From: JAJVID01 sp050247435
GTDB taxonomy: Bacteria > Acidobacteriota > Blastocatellia > RBC074
Length of the DNA stretch: 64,000 bases
Reading direction: 5' to 3'
Assembly (NCBI GenBank): GCA_050247435.1
Contig: JBFWUF010000024.1
Span: forward strand, 1 to 64,000
The notes under the pieces are model-generated. The model did no database searches. It saw only the letters and a program-made list of their open reading frames with translations, and was not told where the DNA came from. Positions 7,037 through 15,269 of the stretch are shown in pieces. Within the stretch, counting starts at the first letter, position 1. Every line of letters starts with the position of its first letter. A program made the translations under genes and the position numbers.

Positions 7037-9475
7037 ATGAACACATTGTTTCAAGACATCCGTTATGGCTTTCGCGGTCTTTGGCGTAATCCGGGATTTG
7101 CGATCATTGCCGTGCTTTCGCTCGCGCTCGGTATCGGCGCGAACACCGCGATCTTCAGCCTCGTCAACGCGGTATTGATACGCTCGCTGCCGTTTCACGA
7201 CCCGGACCGGCTGGTGATGGTTTGGGAGGACGCGTCGTTCGCCGGGTTCCCGCGCAACACTCCGGCGCCGGCCAATTACGCCGACTGGAAATCGCAGAAC
7301 CAGGTGTTTGAAGACATGGCGGCAATTGCCACAAGGAGCTTCAATCTGACCGGCGACGGCGAGCCGGTGAGAATCAATACCTACGGCGTGACCGCGAATT
7401 TCTTCTCGCTGCTCGGCGTCAAACCGGCGGAGGGGCGCGCCTTCAATGCGGGCGAAGATGCGCCTGGGACTAAGGTTGTGGTTTTAGGTTACGGGTTATG
7501 GGAGCGGCGTTACGGCGCGCGGCGCGACATTATCGGCAAAGACATCCTGCTTAACGGCGAAAATTTCACGGTCATCGGCGTAGCGCCCGCCGGCTTCCAG
7601 TTCCTGGACAAAGAAGTGGAGCTTTGGACGCCGTTCGGACTCACTCCGCGCGATCTGGCTAATCGCAGCAGCCATTACCTGACAGTCTTCGCTCGAATGA
7701 AGCCGGGCGTGACGCTGCAACAGGCCAGCGCGGACATAAAAACGATAATGCAGCGAATCGCGCGTGATCACCCGAATCAGGCCGCAGGGGTGGACGCCTA
7801 CGCGCTGCCGCTGCGTGATGAACTGGCCGGAGACGCGCGGCGTCCATTGATGGTTCTGCTGGCCGCGGTCGGGTTGGTGTTGTTGATCGCCTGCGCGAAC
7901 GTCGCCAACCTGCTGCTTTCGCGCGCGGCCAGCCGCGGCCGCGAGATCGCCGTTCGCGCCGCGCTGGGCGCGGGCCGTTTGAGAATCGCGCGACAGTTGC
8001 TGACGGAAAGCGTCCTGCTCTCGATTTTCGGCGCGGCGGTCGGATTGGTGTTTGCGGTGTGGAGTTTCGGATTCTTGCGACGGCTTATTCCCGAAGGCCT
8101 GGCGCTTTCAACCAGCCTCACGATTGACCTGCGGGTTCTGACTTTCACATTGCTGGTCACGATGCTCACGGGATTGATCTTCGGCCTGGCGCCCGCTCTG
8201 CAAGCGTCGAAGATAGATTTGAACGAAGCGTTGAAGCAGGGCGGCGGGCGCGCGGGATTGAGCGGCGGTAGCAACAGGCTGCGCGGCGCGATGGTCGTGG
8301 TGGAGGTCGCGATGTCGCTCGTGCTGCTGGTCAGCGCGGGATTGTTGATCCAGACATTCTTCAAAATGCTCAACCAATATTCCGGCCTCCAACCGGAAAA
8401 TGTCCTGACGATGAGGACGCAACTCCCGCGAGGCAAGTATGGCGATGCGCCGAAGCGGAACGCGTTTTACGATCAGGTTCTCGAACGCGTGGAGAGCCTC
8501 CCTGGCATCGTCTCGGCGGGTTACACGACGACTGTGCCGTTGGAGTGGAAAGGTGGTACGCAAGGTTTCTGGGTCGAAGGCCGCACGGTCGAGCAGGCGA
8601 CCTCACAGGGCTTGTCATACGACGCGAACTTTCGCCAGATCAGCATTGATTATTTGAAAACGATGGGAATTTCTTTGAAGAAAGGCCGCTATTTCAACGA
8701 AGGAGACAACGAACGAGCGATGCCCGTAGCCGTCATCAACGAAACCATGGCGCGGCAGTATTGGCAGGGCGAAGATGCCCTGGGCAAACGCTTCAAGCTG
8801 GGAGCCCCCGGCGGCCCAACCCCCTGGGCGACGGTCGTGGGCGTCGTTTGCGATCTCAGGCAAATGGGAATGGATAAGCCCGTGAAGGCTGAGATGTATT
8901 TTCCGTATCGGCAAATTACTACTGACGCCTGGGCCGCGCCGCGCGACCTGGTGATCCGAGCCTCGGTTGATCCGATGAGCCTTGTCGCCGCCGTGAGGAG
9001 CGAGGTTCACGCGGTTGATCCCGATCAGCCTCTCTCGAACATCCGCACGATGGAGGATTTGCTGAACGAAGAGATCGGTCAGCGTCGTCTGGGGATGCTG
9101 CTGCTGGCGGGTTTCGCCGCGCTCGCTTTGCTGCTCGCCTCGGTCGGCATTTACGGAGTGCTTTCATATTTCGTCATTCAGCATACGCGGGAGATCGGCG
9201 TGCGATTGGCGCTGGGCGCGCGACGCCGGCACGTCCTCGGCCTGGTGATGAGGAAAGGCATGACGCTTGCGCTGGTTGGCGTAACAATCGGATTGTTCGT
9301 GTCGTTTGCGTTGACTCGATTGATGGCGAGCTTGCTTTATGAGACCAGAGCGGCTGATCCATTGACGTTCGCTGGTGTCGCGACGCTGTTGATGTTGGTC
9401 GCGACACTGGCCTGTTACATCCCCGCCTGGCGGGCGATGAGAGTGGACCCGATGGCCGCTTTAAGATGCGAATAG
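7037..9475 (+). CDS. ADOP-family duplicated permease
   Basis: This 812-residue protein is an acidobacterial duplicated orphan permease: two MacB/FtsX halves fused in one chain. The start MNTLFQDIRYGFRGLWRNPG leads into the first membrane segment and ALGIGANTAIFSLVNAVL. A periplasmic domain follows, then an FtsX block around residues 270-400 (LLIACANVANLLLSRAASRGREIAVRAALGAGR). The second half ends in the TREIGVRLALGA block and KVDP-like MRVDPMAALRCE. The start is supported by GGGAGG about 5 bases upstream. No ABC ATPase is adjacent, as is usual for the family. Function is unproven; related MacB proteins are mechanotransmitters for efflux. The gap to the next permease is 36 bases, so the two are probably co-transcribed. 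Confidence 0.93.
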   Translation: MNTLFQDIRYGFRGLWRNPGFAIIAVLSLALGIGANTAIFSLVNAVLIRSLPFHDPDRLVMVWEDASFAGFPRNTPAPANYADWKSQNQVFEDMAAIATRSFNLTGDGEPVRINTYGVTANFFSLLGVKPAEGRAFNAGEDAPGTKVVVLGYGLWERRYGARRDIIGKDILLNGENFTVIGVAPAGFQFLDKEVELWTPFGLTPRDLANRSSHYLTVFARMKPGVTLQQASADIKTIMQRIARDHPNQAAGVDAYALPLRDELAGDARRPLMVLLAAVGLVLLIACANVANLLLSRAASRGREIAVRAALGAGRLRIARQLLTESVLLSIFGAAVGLVFAVWSFGFLRRLIPEGLALSTSLTIDLRVLTFTLLVTMLTGLIFGLAPALQASKIDLNEALKQGGGRAGLSGGSNRLRGAMVVVEVAMSLVLLVSAGLLIQTFFKMLNQYSGLQPENVLTMRTQLPRGKYGDAPKRNAFYDQVLERVESLPGIVSAGYTTTVPLEWKGGTQGFWVEGRTVEQATSQGLSYDANFRQISIDYLKTMGISLKKGRYFNEGDNERAMPVAVINETMARQYWQGEDALGKRFKLGAPGGPTPWATVVGVVCDLRQMGMDKPVKAEMYFPYRQITTDAWAAPRDLVIRASVDPMSLVAAVRSEVHAVDPDQPLSNIRTMEDLLNEEIGQRRLGMLLLAGFAALALLLASVGIYGVLSYFVIQHTREIGVRLALGARRRHVLGLVMRKGMTLALVGVTIGLFVSFALTRLMASLLYETRAADPLTFAGVATLLMLVATLACYIPAWRAMRVDPMAALRCE

Positions 9476-9511
9476 CTGGCCGCGACTGTGAAGGCTCGAA
9501 AGGGATGAGAT

Positions 9512-11950
9512 ATGAATTCATTGCTGCAGGATTTGCGCTACGGTTTACGAACGCTGCTCAACAAACCCGGCTTCACGCTGGTGGCTGTACTCACACTGGC
9601 GCTCGGCATCGGCGTGAACACGGCGATCTTCAGCGTCGTCAACGGCGTGTTGCTGCGTCCGCTGCCGTTCAATCAGCCCGAGCGCATCGTCACGTTGTGG
9701 GAGAACAACACGAAAGATGGTATCGAACGCGACGACGTTTCGCCTGCGAACTTCCTGGACTGGCGCGAACGCAGCCGCAGCTTTGAAGAGATGGCCTTCG
9801 CCAATCCGTGGAGTCTCGATTATACCGGCGAAACCGAGCCGGAGACGTGGCGAGCGACGCGCGTCTCGCAAGGCTTCTTCCGTATCCTGGGCGCGCAGGC
9901 GGTGGCCGGGCGCACATTTTTACCGGAGGAATACGAGGAGGGGCGCAACCAGGTGGTCGTGTTGAGTTACGGTCTGTGGCAGCGGCGCTTCGGCGGCGAG
10001 TCGAAAATCGTCGGGCGGAAGCTGACGCTCGACGGGCAGCCGATGACAGTCGTCGGCGTGATGCCGCCGGAGTTCAAGCTGCGCCTGTTCGACCGAGAAG
10101 AGGAGTTATGGTGGCCGCAGACGCCTGATGAGAGCATGAAGCGACAGCGTCGCGCGACCTACCTGAAAGTGATCGCGCGGTTGAAACCCGGCGTGAGCGT
10201 AGAACAGGCGCGCGCCGAGATGGATTCGATTGCGGCCAACCTCGGCTCGGAATATCCGCAGACCAACGCCGGCGTCGGCGTGGCCACCGTGTCGCTGCCG
10301 GAGCAGGAGACGGGACACGTCCGCACGGCCTTGCTGGTGTTGTTCGGCGCGGTGGCGGCGGTGCTGCTGATCGCCTGCGCGAACGTGGCCAACCTGTTGC
10401 TGGCGCGTGGCAATGAACGCGAGCGTGAATTCGCCATCCGCGCGGCGATTGGCGCCGGGCGTTTGCGGCTGGCGCGGCAGACGCTGACTGAAAGTTTATT
10501 GCTGGCGGCGTTGGGATGCGTCGGAGGCGTGATGCTCGCCGCGTGGAGCATTGATCTGATCGTGGCGCTCAGTCCCGGCAACATCCCGCGCATCGAACAG
10601 GTCAGGCTGGATCGCGCGACGCTGCTGTTCGTCGCGGGACTTTCGTTCGCCACGGCTCTGATCTTCGGCCTTGCGCCCGCGCTCCAATTTTCAAAACCGA
10701 ATCTGAGCGCCTGCCTGAAGGAGTCCTCGCAGACGGCTACCGGCAGTTCGATGCGGCGCAGGTTGCGCGGCGCCCTGGTCGTTTCAGAGATCGCGCTGGC
10801 GCTGGTGTTGCTGATCGGCGCGGGACTGCTAATCCGCAGCTTCTTCACATTGCTCAAGACCGATCCCGGTTTCGCCGCCGACAAACTGGTCGCGCTTCAA
10901 ACCTTCATCTGGGATCGTTACGGCAAGCCGGAAGAGCGCGCGGCTTACGTTCAACAAGTGACCGAGAAGATGAAAGCCGTGCCCGGCGTGCAGGCTGTCG
11001 GAGTGACGACCGCTCTGCCATTCTTTGAAAGCAGCATGGATTCGTCATACCCGTTCACCGTCGAAGGCCGGCCCGCGCCGCCTGCGGGGCAGGAACCGAC
11101 GGCGTTTGCGACCATAGCCAACAACGACTATTTCGCGGCGATGGGCTTGCCGCTGCTGCGCGGCAGGCTCTTCAGCGAATTCGATAAGGCTGACGCGCCG
11201 CGTGTCATCCTGATCAACGATACGATGGCGCGACGACATTTCGCCAACGAAGACCCTGTCGGCCGCAAGATTGTCATCAGAGGGAGGCAACGCGGGCAGG
11301 CCCCGCCGCTGGCATCCGAGATCATCGGCGTCGTCGGCGACGTGCGGCACGAAGGCCTGGACAAAGAGCCGCGACCCGAATACTTCCAGCCCTACGCGCA
11401 AGCGCCCAGCGGTTCGATCATCATCGTCGCGCGAACAAATGTTGATCCGGCGAATCTGCTCCCGGCGCTCAAAGCCCGCATCTGGGAAGTCAACGCGACA
11501 CAGCCGATTTACGCCGCCAGCGTCATGACCGATTCGATTGACGCCTCGCTCAAATCGCGGCGGTTCAGCCTGTGGCTGCTCTCAGCGTTCGCGCTGCTGG
11601 CTCTCGCTTTGGCAGTCGTGGGGATTTACGGCGTGATGAGTTACGCGACTACTCAGCGCACACACGAGATCGGCGTGCGAATGGCGCTGGGCGCGGCGTC
11701 GAACGACATCGTCAAACTGGTTCTGCGGCAGGGAATGCGGCTGACGTTGACCGGCGTCGGCGTGGGATTGCTCGCGTCGTTCGCGTTGACGCGACTGATG
11801 AGCGGTTTGCTTTACGGCGTGGGCGCGACCGACCCGTTGACGTTCATCGCCGTGTCGCTATTGCTCGCGGGAGTCGCGCTGATCGCCTGTTACTTGCCCG
11901 CGCGGCGCGCGACGAAAGTTGATCCGCTGGTCGCTTTGAGGTGTGAGTGA
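9512..11950 (+). CDS. ADOP-family duplicated permease
   Basis: This is a second complete 812-residue ADOP protein, the same length as its upstream neighbour. It begins MNSLLQDLRYGLRTLLNKPG. The central FtsX block contains LLIACANVANLLLARGNERE and the C-terminal one contains THEIGVRMALGA, with the typical ending KVDPLVALRCE. The two periplasmic domains (about residues 50-265 and 460-680) differ clearly from those of the 7037 gene, which suggests different partners or ligands. No ATP-binding domain is present or adjacent. ATG is preceded by AAGGGATGAGAT, a weak binding site. A remnant with the same kind of C-terminus lies 850 bases downstream (12802-12852). Confidence 0.93.
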   Translation: MNSLLQDLRYGLRTLLNKPGFTLVAVLTLALGIGVNTAIFSVVNGVLLRPLPFNQPERIVTLWENNTKDGIERDDVSPANFLDWRERSRSFEEMAFANPWSLDYTGETEPETWRATRVSQGFFRILGAQAVAGRTFLPEEYEEGRNQVVVLSYGLWQRRFGGESKIVGRKLTLDGQPMTVVGVMPPEFKLRLFDREEELWWPQTPDESMKRQRRATYLKVIARLKPGVSVEQARAEMDSIAANLGSEYPQTNAGVGVATVSLPEQETGHVRTALLVLFGAVAAVLLIACANVANLLLARGNEREREFAIRAAIGAGRLRLARQTLTESLLLAALGCVGGVMLAAWSIDLIVALSPGNIPRIEQVRLDRATLLFVAGLSFATALIFGLAPALQFSKPNLSACLKESSQTATGSSMRRRLRGALVVSEIALALVLLIGAGLLIRSFFTLLKTDPGFAADKLVALQTFIWDRYGKPEERAAYVQQVTEKMKAVPGVQAVGVTTALPFFESSMDSSYPFTVEGRPAPPAGQEPTAFATIANNDYFAAMGLPLLRGRLFSEFDKADAPRVILINDTMARRHFANEDPVGRKIVIRGRQRGQAPPLASEIIGVVGDVRHEGLDKEPRPEYFQPYAQAPSGSIIIVARTNVDPANLLPALKARIWEVNATQPIYAASVMTDSIDASLKSRRFSLWLLSAFALLALALAVVGIYGVMSYATTQRTHEIGVRMALGAASNDIVKLVLRQGMRLTLTGVGVGLLASFALTRLMSGLLYGVGATDPLTFIAVSLLLAGVALIACYLPARRATKVDPLVALRCE

Positions 11951-11966
11951 GCCAGGAAGAGTACGA

Positions 11967-12371
11967 TCAACTGATCGGCCGCAGGTAGAGCGTGGAATCG
12001 TAGTCAAAGAGGGCAATGCCGAAATTCCGAATCCATCCCTGCCTGCCGAGAAGATTGCGCCGATGACCGGGCGCGGCGGCGAAGAAGACAATTGCGGTGT
12101 GCTCGTGCCCGAAGGAATTGATCGTTACTTCGTGGCCGTATGCGTCAATCAGGCCGCCTGATGTGTCAAACGTTTTCTTCAGACCGGTATCCAGCGGGAC
12201 GCCGAGTTGCATTGCCACATCGTGCGTGAAGACGCAGAAATCAGCGCCCGTATCGAGTTTCGCGCTTACCTTTTCCGTTTTGCCGCCGTAGCTGAGAAAG
12301 ACGGCCACCGGGATGCCGGCATCGTGATCGGGGTAAAGATGCTTGATTGGGAAGTCGAATGAGTAGGCCAT
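11967..12371 (-). CDS. Retropepsin-like aspartic protease
   Basis: This 134-residue protein contains the single-chain retropepsin signature KLDTGADFCVF (residues ~38-48), with catalytic Asp in DTGA. A second conserved segment, NLLGRQGWIRNFGIALFDYD, resembles the family's hydrophobic-Gly flap-substrate block (usually LLG.). Such small clan AA proteases act as dimers. No signal peptide is seen. The start lies three bases after the stop of the upstream DUF5678-type gene, so the pair is translated from one mRNA. In many bacteria similar small retropepsins sit next to short partner genes; the substrate is unknown. Confidence 0.75.
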   Translation of the reverse strand: MAYSFDFPIKHLYPDHDAGIPVAVFLSYGGKTEKVSAKLDTGADFCVFTHDVAMQLGVPLDTGLKKTFDTSGGLIDAYGHEVTINSFGHEHTAIVFFAAAPGHRRNLLGRQGWIRNFGIALFDYDSTLYLRPIS

Positions 12372-12374
12372 GTC

Positions 12375-12722
12375 TCAAGATCGAATGTAGGGATGTTCGC
12401 GCGGAGATTCGACGAGATGAAGCAATGGAAATTGAACTCCCGCATCGCGCGCCGCGGCTGCCACTTCCGTCAAGTCGAAGCCATGCGCAAGCAGCCTATC
12501 GCCATCGAGAGCGAGCCATTGGCCCGGATATTCGCTCCCGTGCTCGTTGATCCATTTGAATGCGGCTTCATCTTGTGGATCGCATTGCAATTGAGGCTGG
12601 GCGGCGACGTTCGATCCGTTGGCCCCCTGATTTTCCAGTTGCGCGCGCAATTCAGCCACTTCGTCAGCGTTAAGCGCCGCGATCTGTTGAAGAATAGAAC
12701 TGACGTTGGCGGAAACTGTCAT
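12375..12722 (-). CDS. DUF5678-like small protein
   Basis: This 115-residue protein starts with a helical N-terminus (SILQQIAALNADEVAELRAQL). It continues with a domain reading FKWINEHGSEYPGQWLALDG and then DRLLAHGFDLTEVAAAARDAG, which is the pattern of DUF5678 (a short domain with YxGxWVALDGdrLvahG). GGAG lies 9 bases before the ATG, and a TATACT box lies about 30 bases further upstream on this strand. It is the first gene of a two-gene unit with the retropepsin-like protease. Function is unknown; a partner or substrate role for the protease is an inference. Confidence 0.65.
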   Translation of the reverse strand: MTVSANVSSILQQIAALNADEVAELRAQLENQGANGSNVAAQPQLQCDPQDEAAFKWINEHGSEYPGQWLALDGDRLLAHGFDLTEVAAAARDAGVQFPLLHLVESPREHPYIRS

Positions 12723-12780
12723 TGTTTACCACTCCAATTGGATTCCGTCTCAAAGTATACACGGTGGATGATTTGCGGGC

Positions 12781-12852
12781 GAGCACTCTGCTCACGTTCT
12801 GGTGCGCCGCGCCGCGAAGGTTGATCCGCTGGTCGCTTTGCGATGGGAGTAG
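12781..12852 (+). pseudogene. Remnant of an ADOP permease C-terminus
   Basis: The frame ending with TAG at 12850-12852 reads ...VRRAAKVDPLVALRWE, the highly conserved last residues of ADOP permeases (compare RRATKVDPLVALRCE at 11950 and RRASKVDPMVALRYE at 23492). Similarity starts at about 12802; upstream sequence in this frame is not permease-like. It appears to be the scar of a deleted third tandem permease, with the retropepsin/DUF5678 unit now between it and the intact copy. Confidence 0.7.
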
Positions 12853-13194
12853 AAAGCCACTACTTCGGCGTTGCGCCTTGCGCGCCAAATGGCGCCGCTG
12901 CCTAACGTCGGTGATCAGGTTGCGGCAGGCTCTCCTTGCCCGCAAATTCGGCAAAGGCGCGGGCTGAAACTTCAGTTCAACCACTCTGGCGGGAAGATTC
13001 CGTGCTGTTGGAGGTCCTCGCGTCTTTTGGAGGTCCTCGCGTCTTATAGATGTGATCACAAGAAGACTTGCTAGGCTATGCTAACAATAGCTTGGAGCGG
13101 ACTGCGCACAACAAACGTTTTTGCGTTCTTCCTGGCATTGTTGGGTGGGTTGCCGCTCACGCTGAGCGCTAGTTTGTACAACACGAAAGCCAAA
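12853..13194. other. Intergenic region with an exact 19-base tandem repeat
   Basis: The 342-base gap has no convincing gene. The 19-base sequence TTGGAGGTCCTCGCGTCTT occurs twice back to back at 13008-13026 and 13027-13045. A 43-codon frame at 13078-13209 with a hydrophobic stretch lacks a ribosome binding site and overlaps the neighbouring gene end. Confidence 0.5.
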
Positions 13195-13824
13195 CTACTT
13201 ACGAGGTAACGCCTTCAGCCAGTCTGACAAACTTATATGCAGGTATGAGAAGATCATTGGCTGCCCTCCAACGAACTCGATACTCTCTAGGGGATCTTCT
13301 CGCCAAGTCTTCTCGTGAATTACAGCCTTCAGTGCCTTGTCTATAACTGTTGCCGTGCAAGAAAGGGCGATGGCGGGAGCGTCATACCGATATTCCCCGA
13401 CTTTCTCTCCCTTCCAATCAAGAAGAACCACAGTCCCCACCTCCTCTTGCCGACTGGGCTGGAGCGAATGGGGAAGGCTTGAATTAATCGTTTCATTAAT
13501 TGTGTTTGGCTTGTAGCTCACAGATCCGACAGCGGAGCGGTTGATTAAAAGGACCTTGCCTCGAACGTAGGCATCTTGCAGGTGCCGGGGTGCATTGGCC
13601 AGTGATAAATACTCCTGGATGTCGGCTGAAAGCACCCAAGCACGTCGCTTCGACCGGAGTGTATTCCAGCCGCTCCAGATAAGGAGACACCCAATCAATC
13701 CGAAAAGTGCTGTTCCGAAGAGCACCACAACACGATCTTGGCCGAGCAACACCCGTATGACAGCCCGAGCTGCACCGGCGGTCAAAAGCACTCCAATGAT
13801 TATCTTTATTACCGGTCCCAACAT
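13195..13824 (-). CDS. Hypothetical membrane protein with two N-terminal membrane segments
   Basis: The protein has 209 residues. Two hydrophobic segments (about 3-25 and 33-52, with VVVLFGTALFGLIGCLLIWS) are followed by basic residues and a soluble domain of ~150 residues. That domain contains GKVLLINRSAVGSVSYKPNT and ends ISLSDWLKALPRK. I do not recognise a family. The soluble part has an alternating beta-strand look (VGTVVLLDWKGEKVGEYRYD). The start overlaps the end of the upstream gene by 16 bases, so it is probably the last gene of a minus-strand group that includes a radical SAM gene. GC is lower than in neighbouring permease genes, which could mean transfer. Confidence 0.6.
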   Translation of the reverse strand: MLGPVIKIIIGVLLTAGAARAVIRVLLGQDRVVVLFGTALFGLIGCLLIWSGWNTLRSKRRAWVLSADIQEYLSLANAPRHLQDAYVRGKVLLINRSAVGSVSYKPNTINETINSSLPHSLQPSRQEEVGTVVLLDWKGEKVGEYRYDAPAIALSCTATVIDKALKAVIHEKTWREDPLESIEFVGGQPMIFSYLHISLSDWLKALPRK

Positions 13825-14159
13825 AGACGTCGCCCTCTGTATAGGATGCCGAGCGCAAGTACCTTATCGTACCTCACCCAGAAGCTGAAGTTTTTGGTGC
13901 CACTTTCCGTCCGCCTGCTGACCGCCATTTGAAGCCCAACCTCCTGCAGACCGGTCTTCAATCCAATGATTGTCACGCCGGGAATCTCAGTCGTCTGTCT
14001 TGACCAGGAGATGGTTCCATCTATCAGCTTGATGGTTTTGTGACGCAGCCCGCGCACTTCGCCGTAACGATGGCTCACGCGGAGCAATTGCCCGCCGTAT
14101 CTGCTGGGCAAACTCTTCACGCCGTCCTGGCCTAGCTTCAGCTTCGTTTTCGCTCGCAT
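13809..14159 (-). CDS. Small conserved hypothetical protein
   Basis: Start chosen at ATG 14159: GGAG lies about 7 bases upstream and the longer frame back to 14357 looks non-coding. The resulting 116-residue protein begins MRAKTKLKLGQDGVKSLPSR, then YGGQLLRVSHRYG and KTIKLIDGTISW. This resembles a common short bacterial protein with a pattern like LPGQxGTKKLxxxYGxxLVCVRYRYD...RxKTVELI; I cannot name it. The C-terminal half is unlike that pattern. A promoter-like TTGCCT-17-TATACT lies at 14239-14267 on this strand. It overlaps the following membrane-protein gene by 16 bases. Confidence 0.5.
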   Translation of the reverse strand: MRAKTKLKLGQDGVKSLPSRYGGQLLRVSHRYGEVRGLRHKTIKLIDGTISWSRQTTEIPGVTIIGLKTGLQEVGLQMAVSRRTESGTKNFSFWVRYDKVLALGILYRGRRLCWDR

Positions 14160-14238
14160 GGCTTTTCTCCGTGGCCGCGAGAACCGTTGCGGAAATTCTG
14201 GTTGAACAACGACTGTAGGCTTAATCAAAGGCGGGCGC

Positions 14239-14267
14239 AGTATAATCCCGGCGCTGGATACAGGCAA
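14239..14267 (-). promoter_or_regulatory. Sigma-70-type promoter for the 14159 gene
   Basis: Read on the minus strand, TTGCCT (14267-14262) is followed by exactly 17 bases and TATACT (14244-14239). Transcription would start about 70 bases before the ATG at 14159. It lies in the 220-base gap after the wHTH-like gene, so the two small downstream genes can be transcribed separately from the radical SAM gene. Confidence 0.5.
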
Positions 14268-14379
14268 TAAAATTTCAGCTATTTCCGTGAGGACGCAACA
14301 AGATGGCGGCAAATGGCCGCGCAAGGCCGGCAAGGCTTTCAGGATCGTTTTGCGCAAGCGTTCCAGACAGCGGTTGGTG

Positions 14380-15195
14380 TTAGGTGGCGGCCATTATCGC
14401 GGCGTCCAACAGGGCTGATCCCATTGGCGTAATCTTGAAAGCGTCGAGTTGTGTAATCGTCCCTTTACCCAAATGTTCTTCACGATAGCTGCATTCCACC
14501 GCGCCGAAGTCTTCCAGCACGCTGATCACCATCCGCTTGATCGAACCGCGCAGCAGCGTTGTCGCCATCGTGCTGTCTTGCGCCGTCCATGTCAGCTTCG
14601 TAACGCCGATTAAGCTGTCCGCGAATTCGTCGAAGGGGACGTCAGCCCCAATCGGCAGAGATCGTAATACGGCCAGTGTGGCGCGATTGAAATAGGGAGG
14701 CAGAGCGTCTCCCATTCCTTCAAAAGGGTAGGCCACCAGCCAGTTGACTCTGCGCCACCACACGGCCAACAGGAATGCTGTTTGCAGGAGCGGATCGGCT
14801 TCCAGGAATCGCTCTCCCTGGCGCGTCAGTGTCCAACGCCGAGCCGAAGCCGCTTTCAGCAATCCGCCCACGTCGGCCAGGATGTGAAGATAGTGCAGCG
14901 GCCACAGATGCTCTTCGCTGCGAAGCTTGTAAGTTTTGTCTCCGATCTTGTCTTCCAACGCCGGTGGGTTGACGAAGCGAGAGGTCACTTCGCGCACCGC
15001 CTTGAGCGGCATGTTGCCAGTTCCCTGTATGCCTACCACCTTGTTATCGCGCACGAACGTGAGAAGCGTCGCCATATCGCGGCGCAAAGGCAGTTCCTCA
15101 GCCTGGCGCGAGACTGGATCGCTGGAATAGGTCTTTAACCATCCGCTGAGATGTTGTTCTACTGATTTGAGAGTGAAGGATGCGCGTTTGTACAT
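14380..15195 (-). CDS. Hypothetical protein with winged-helix-like segments
   Basis: This 271-residue protein has no signal peptide. The middle (about 95-135) reads LHYLHILADVGGLLKAASAR then RWTLTRQGERFLEADPLLQT, which has the look of a winged helix with a beta wing. The C-terminal part (MVISVLEDFGAVECSYREEH ... DAFKITPMGSALLDAA) looks like a second such element, with ITPMGSALL resembling the LTxxG turn of archaeal-type winged helices. It lies 74 bases after the radical SAM gene on the same strand. I do not recognise a named family; DNA binding is only a guess. Confidence 0.6.
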   Translation of the reverse strand: MYKRASFTLKSVEQHLSGWLKTYSSDPVSRQAEELPLRRDMATLLTFVRDNKVVGIQGTGNMPLKAVREVTSRFVNPPALEDKIGDKTYKLRSEEHLWPLHYLHILADVGGLLKAASARRWTLTRQGERFLEADPLLQTAFLLAVWWRRVNWLVAYPFEGMGDALPPYFNRATLAVLRSLPIGADVPFDEFADSLIGVTKLTWTAQDSTMATTLLRGSIKRMVISVLEDFGAVECSYREEHLGKGTITQLDAFKITPMGSALLDAAIMAAT

Positions 15196-15269
15196 AGTTT
15201 TCTGTTCGGAGTTCTCTTTCAGGCTTTTCGGTATGCAGGCGGCGTGATCACAAACCGTTTCAGGTCTGG

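Noticed and set aside
13078..13209. 43-codon hydrophobic frame
   Set aside because: No ribosome binding site, and it overlaps the end of the membrane-protein gene on the other strand; too little evidence to call.
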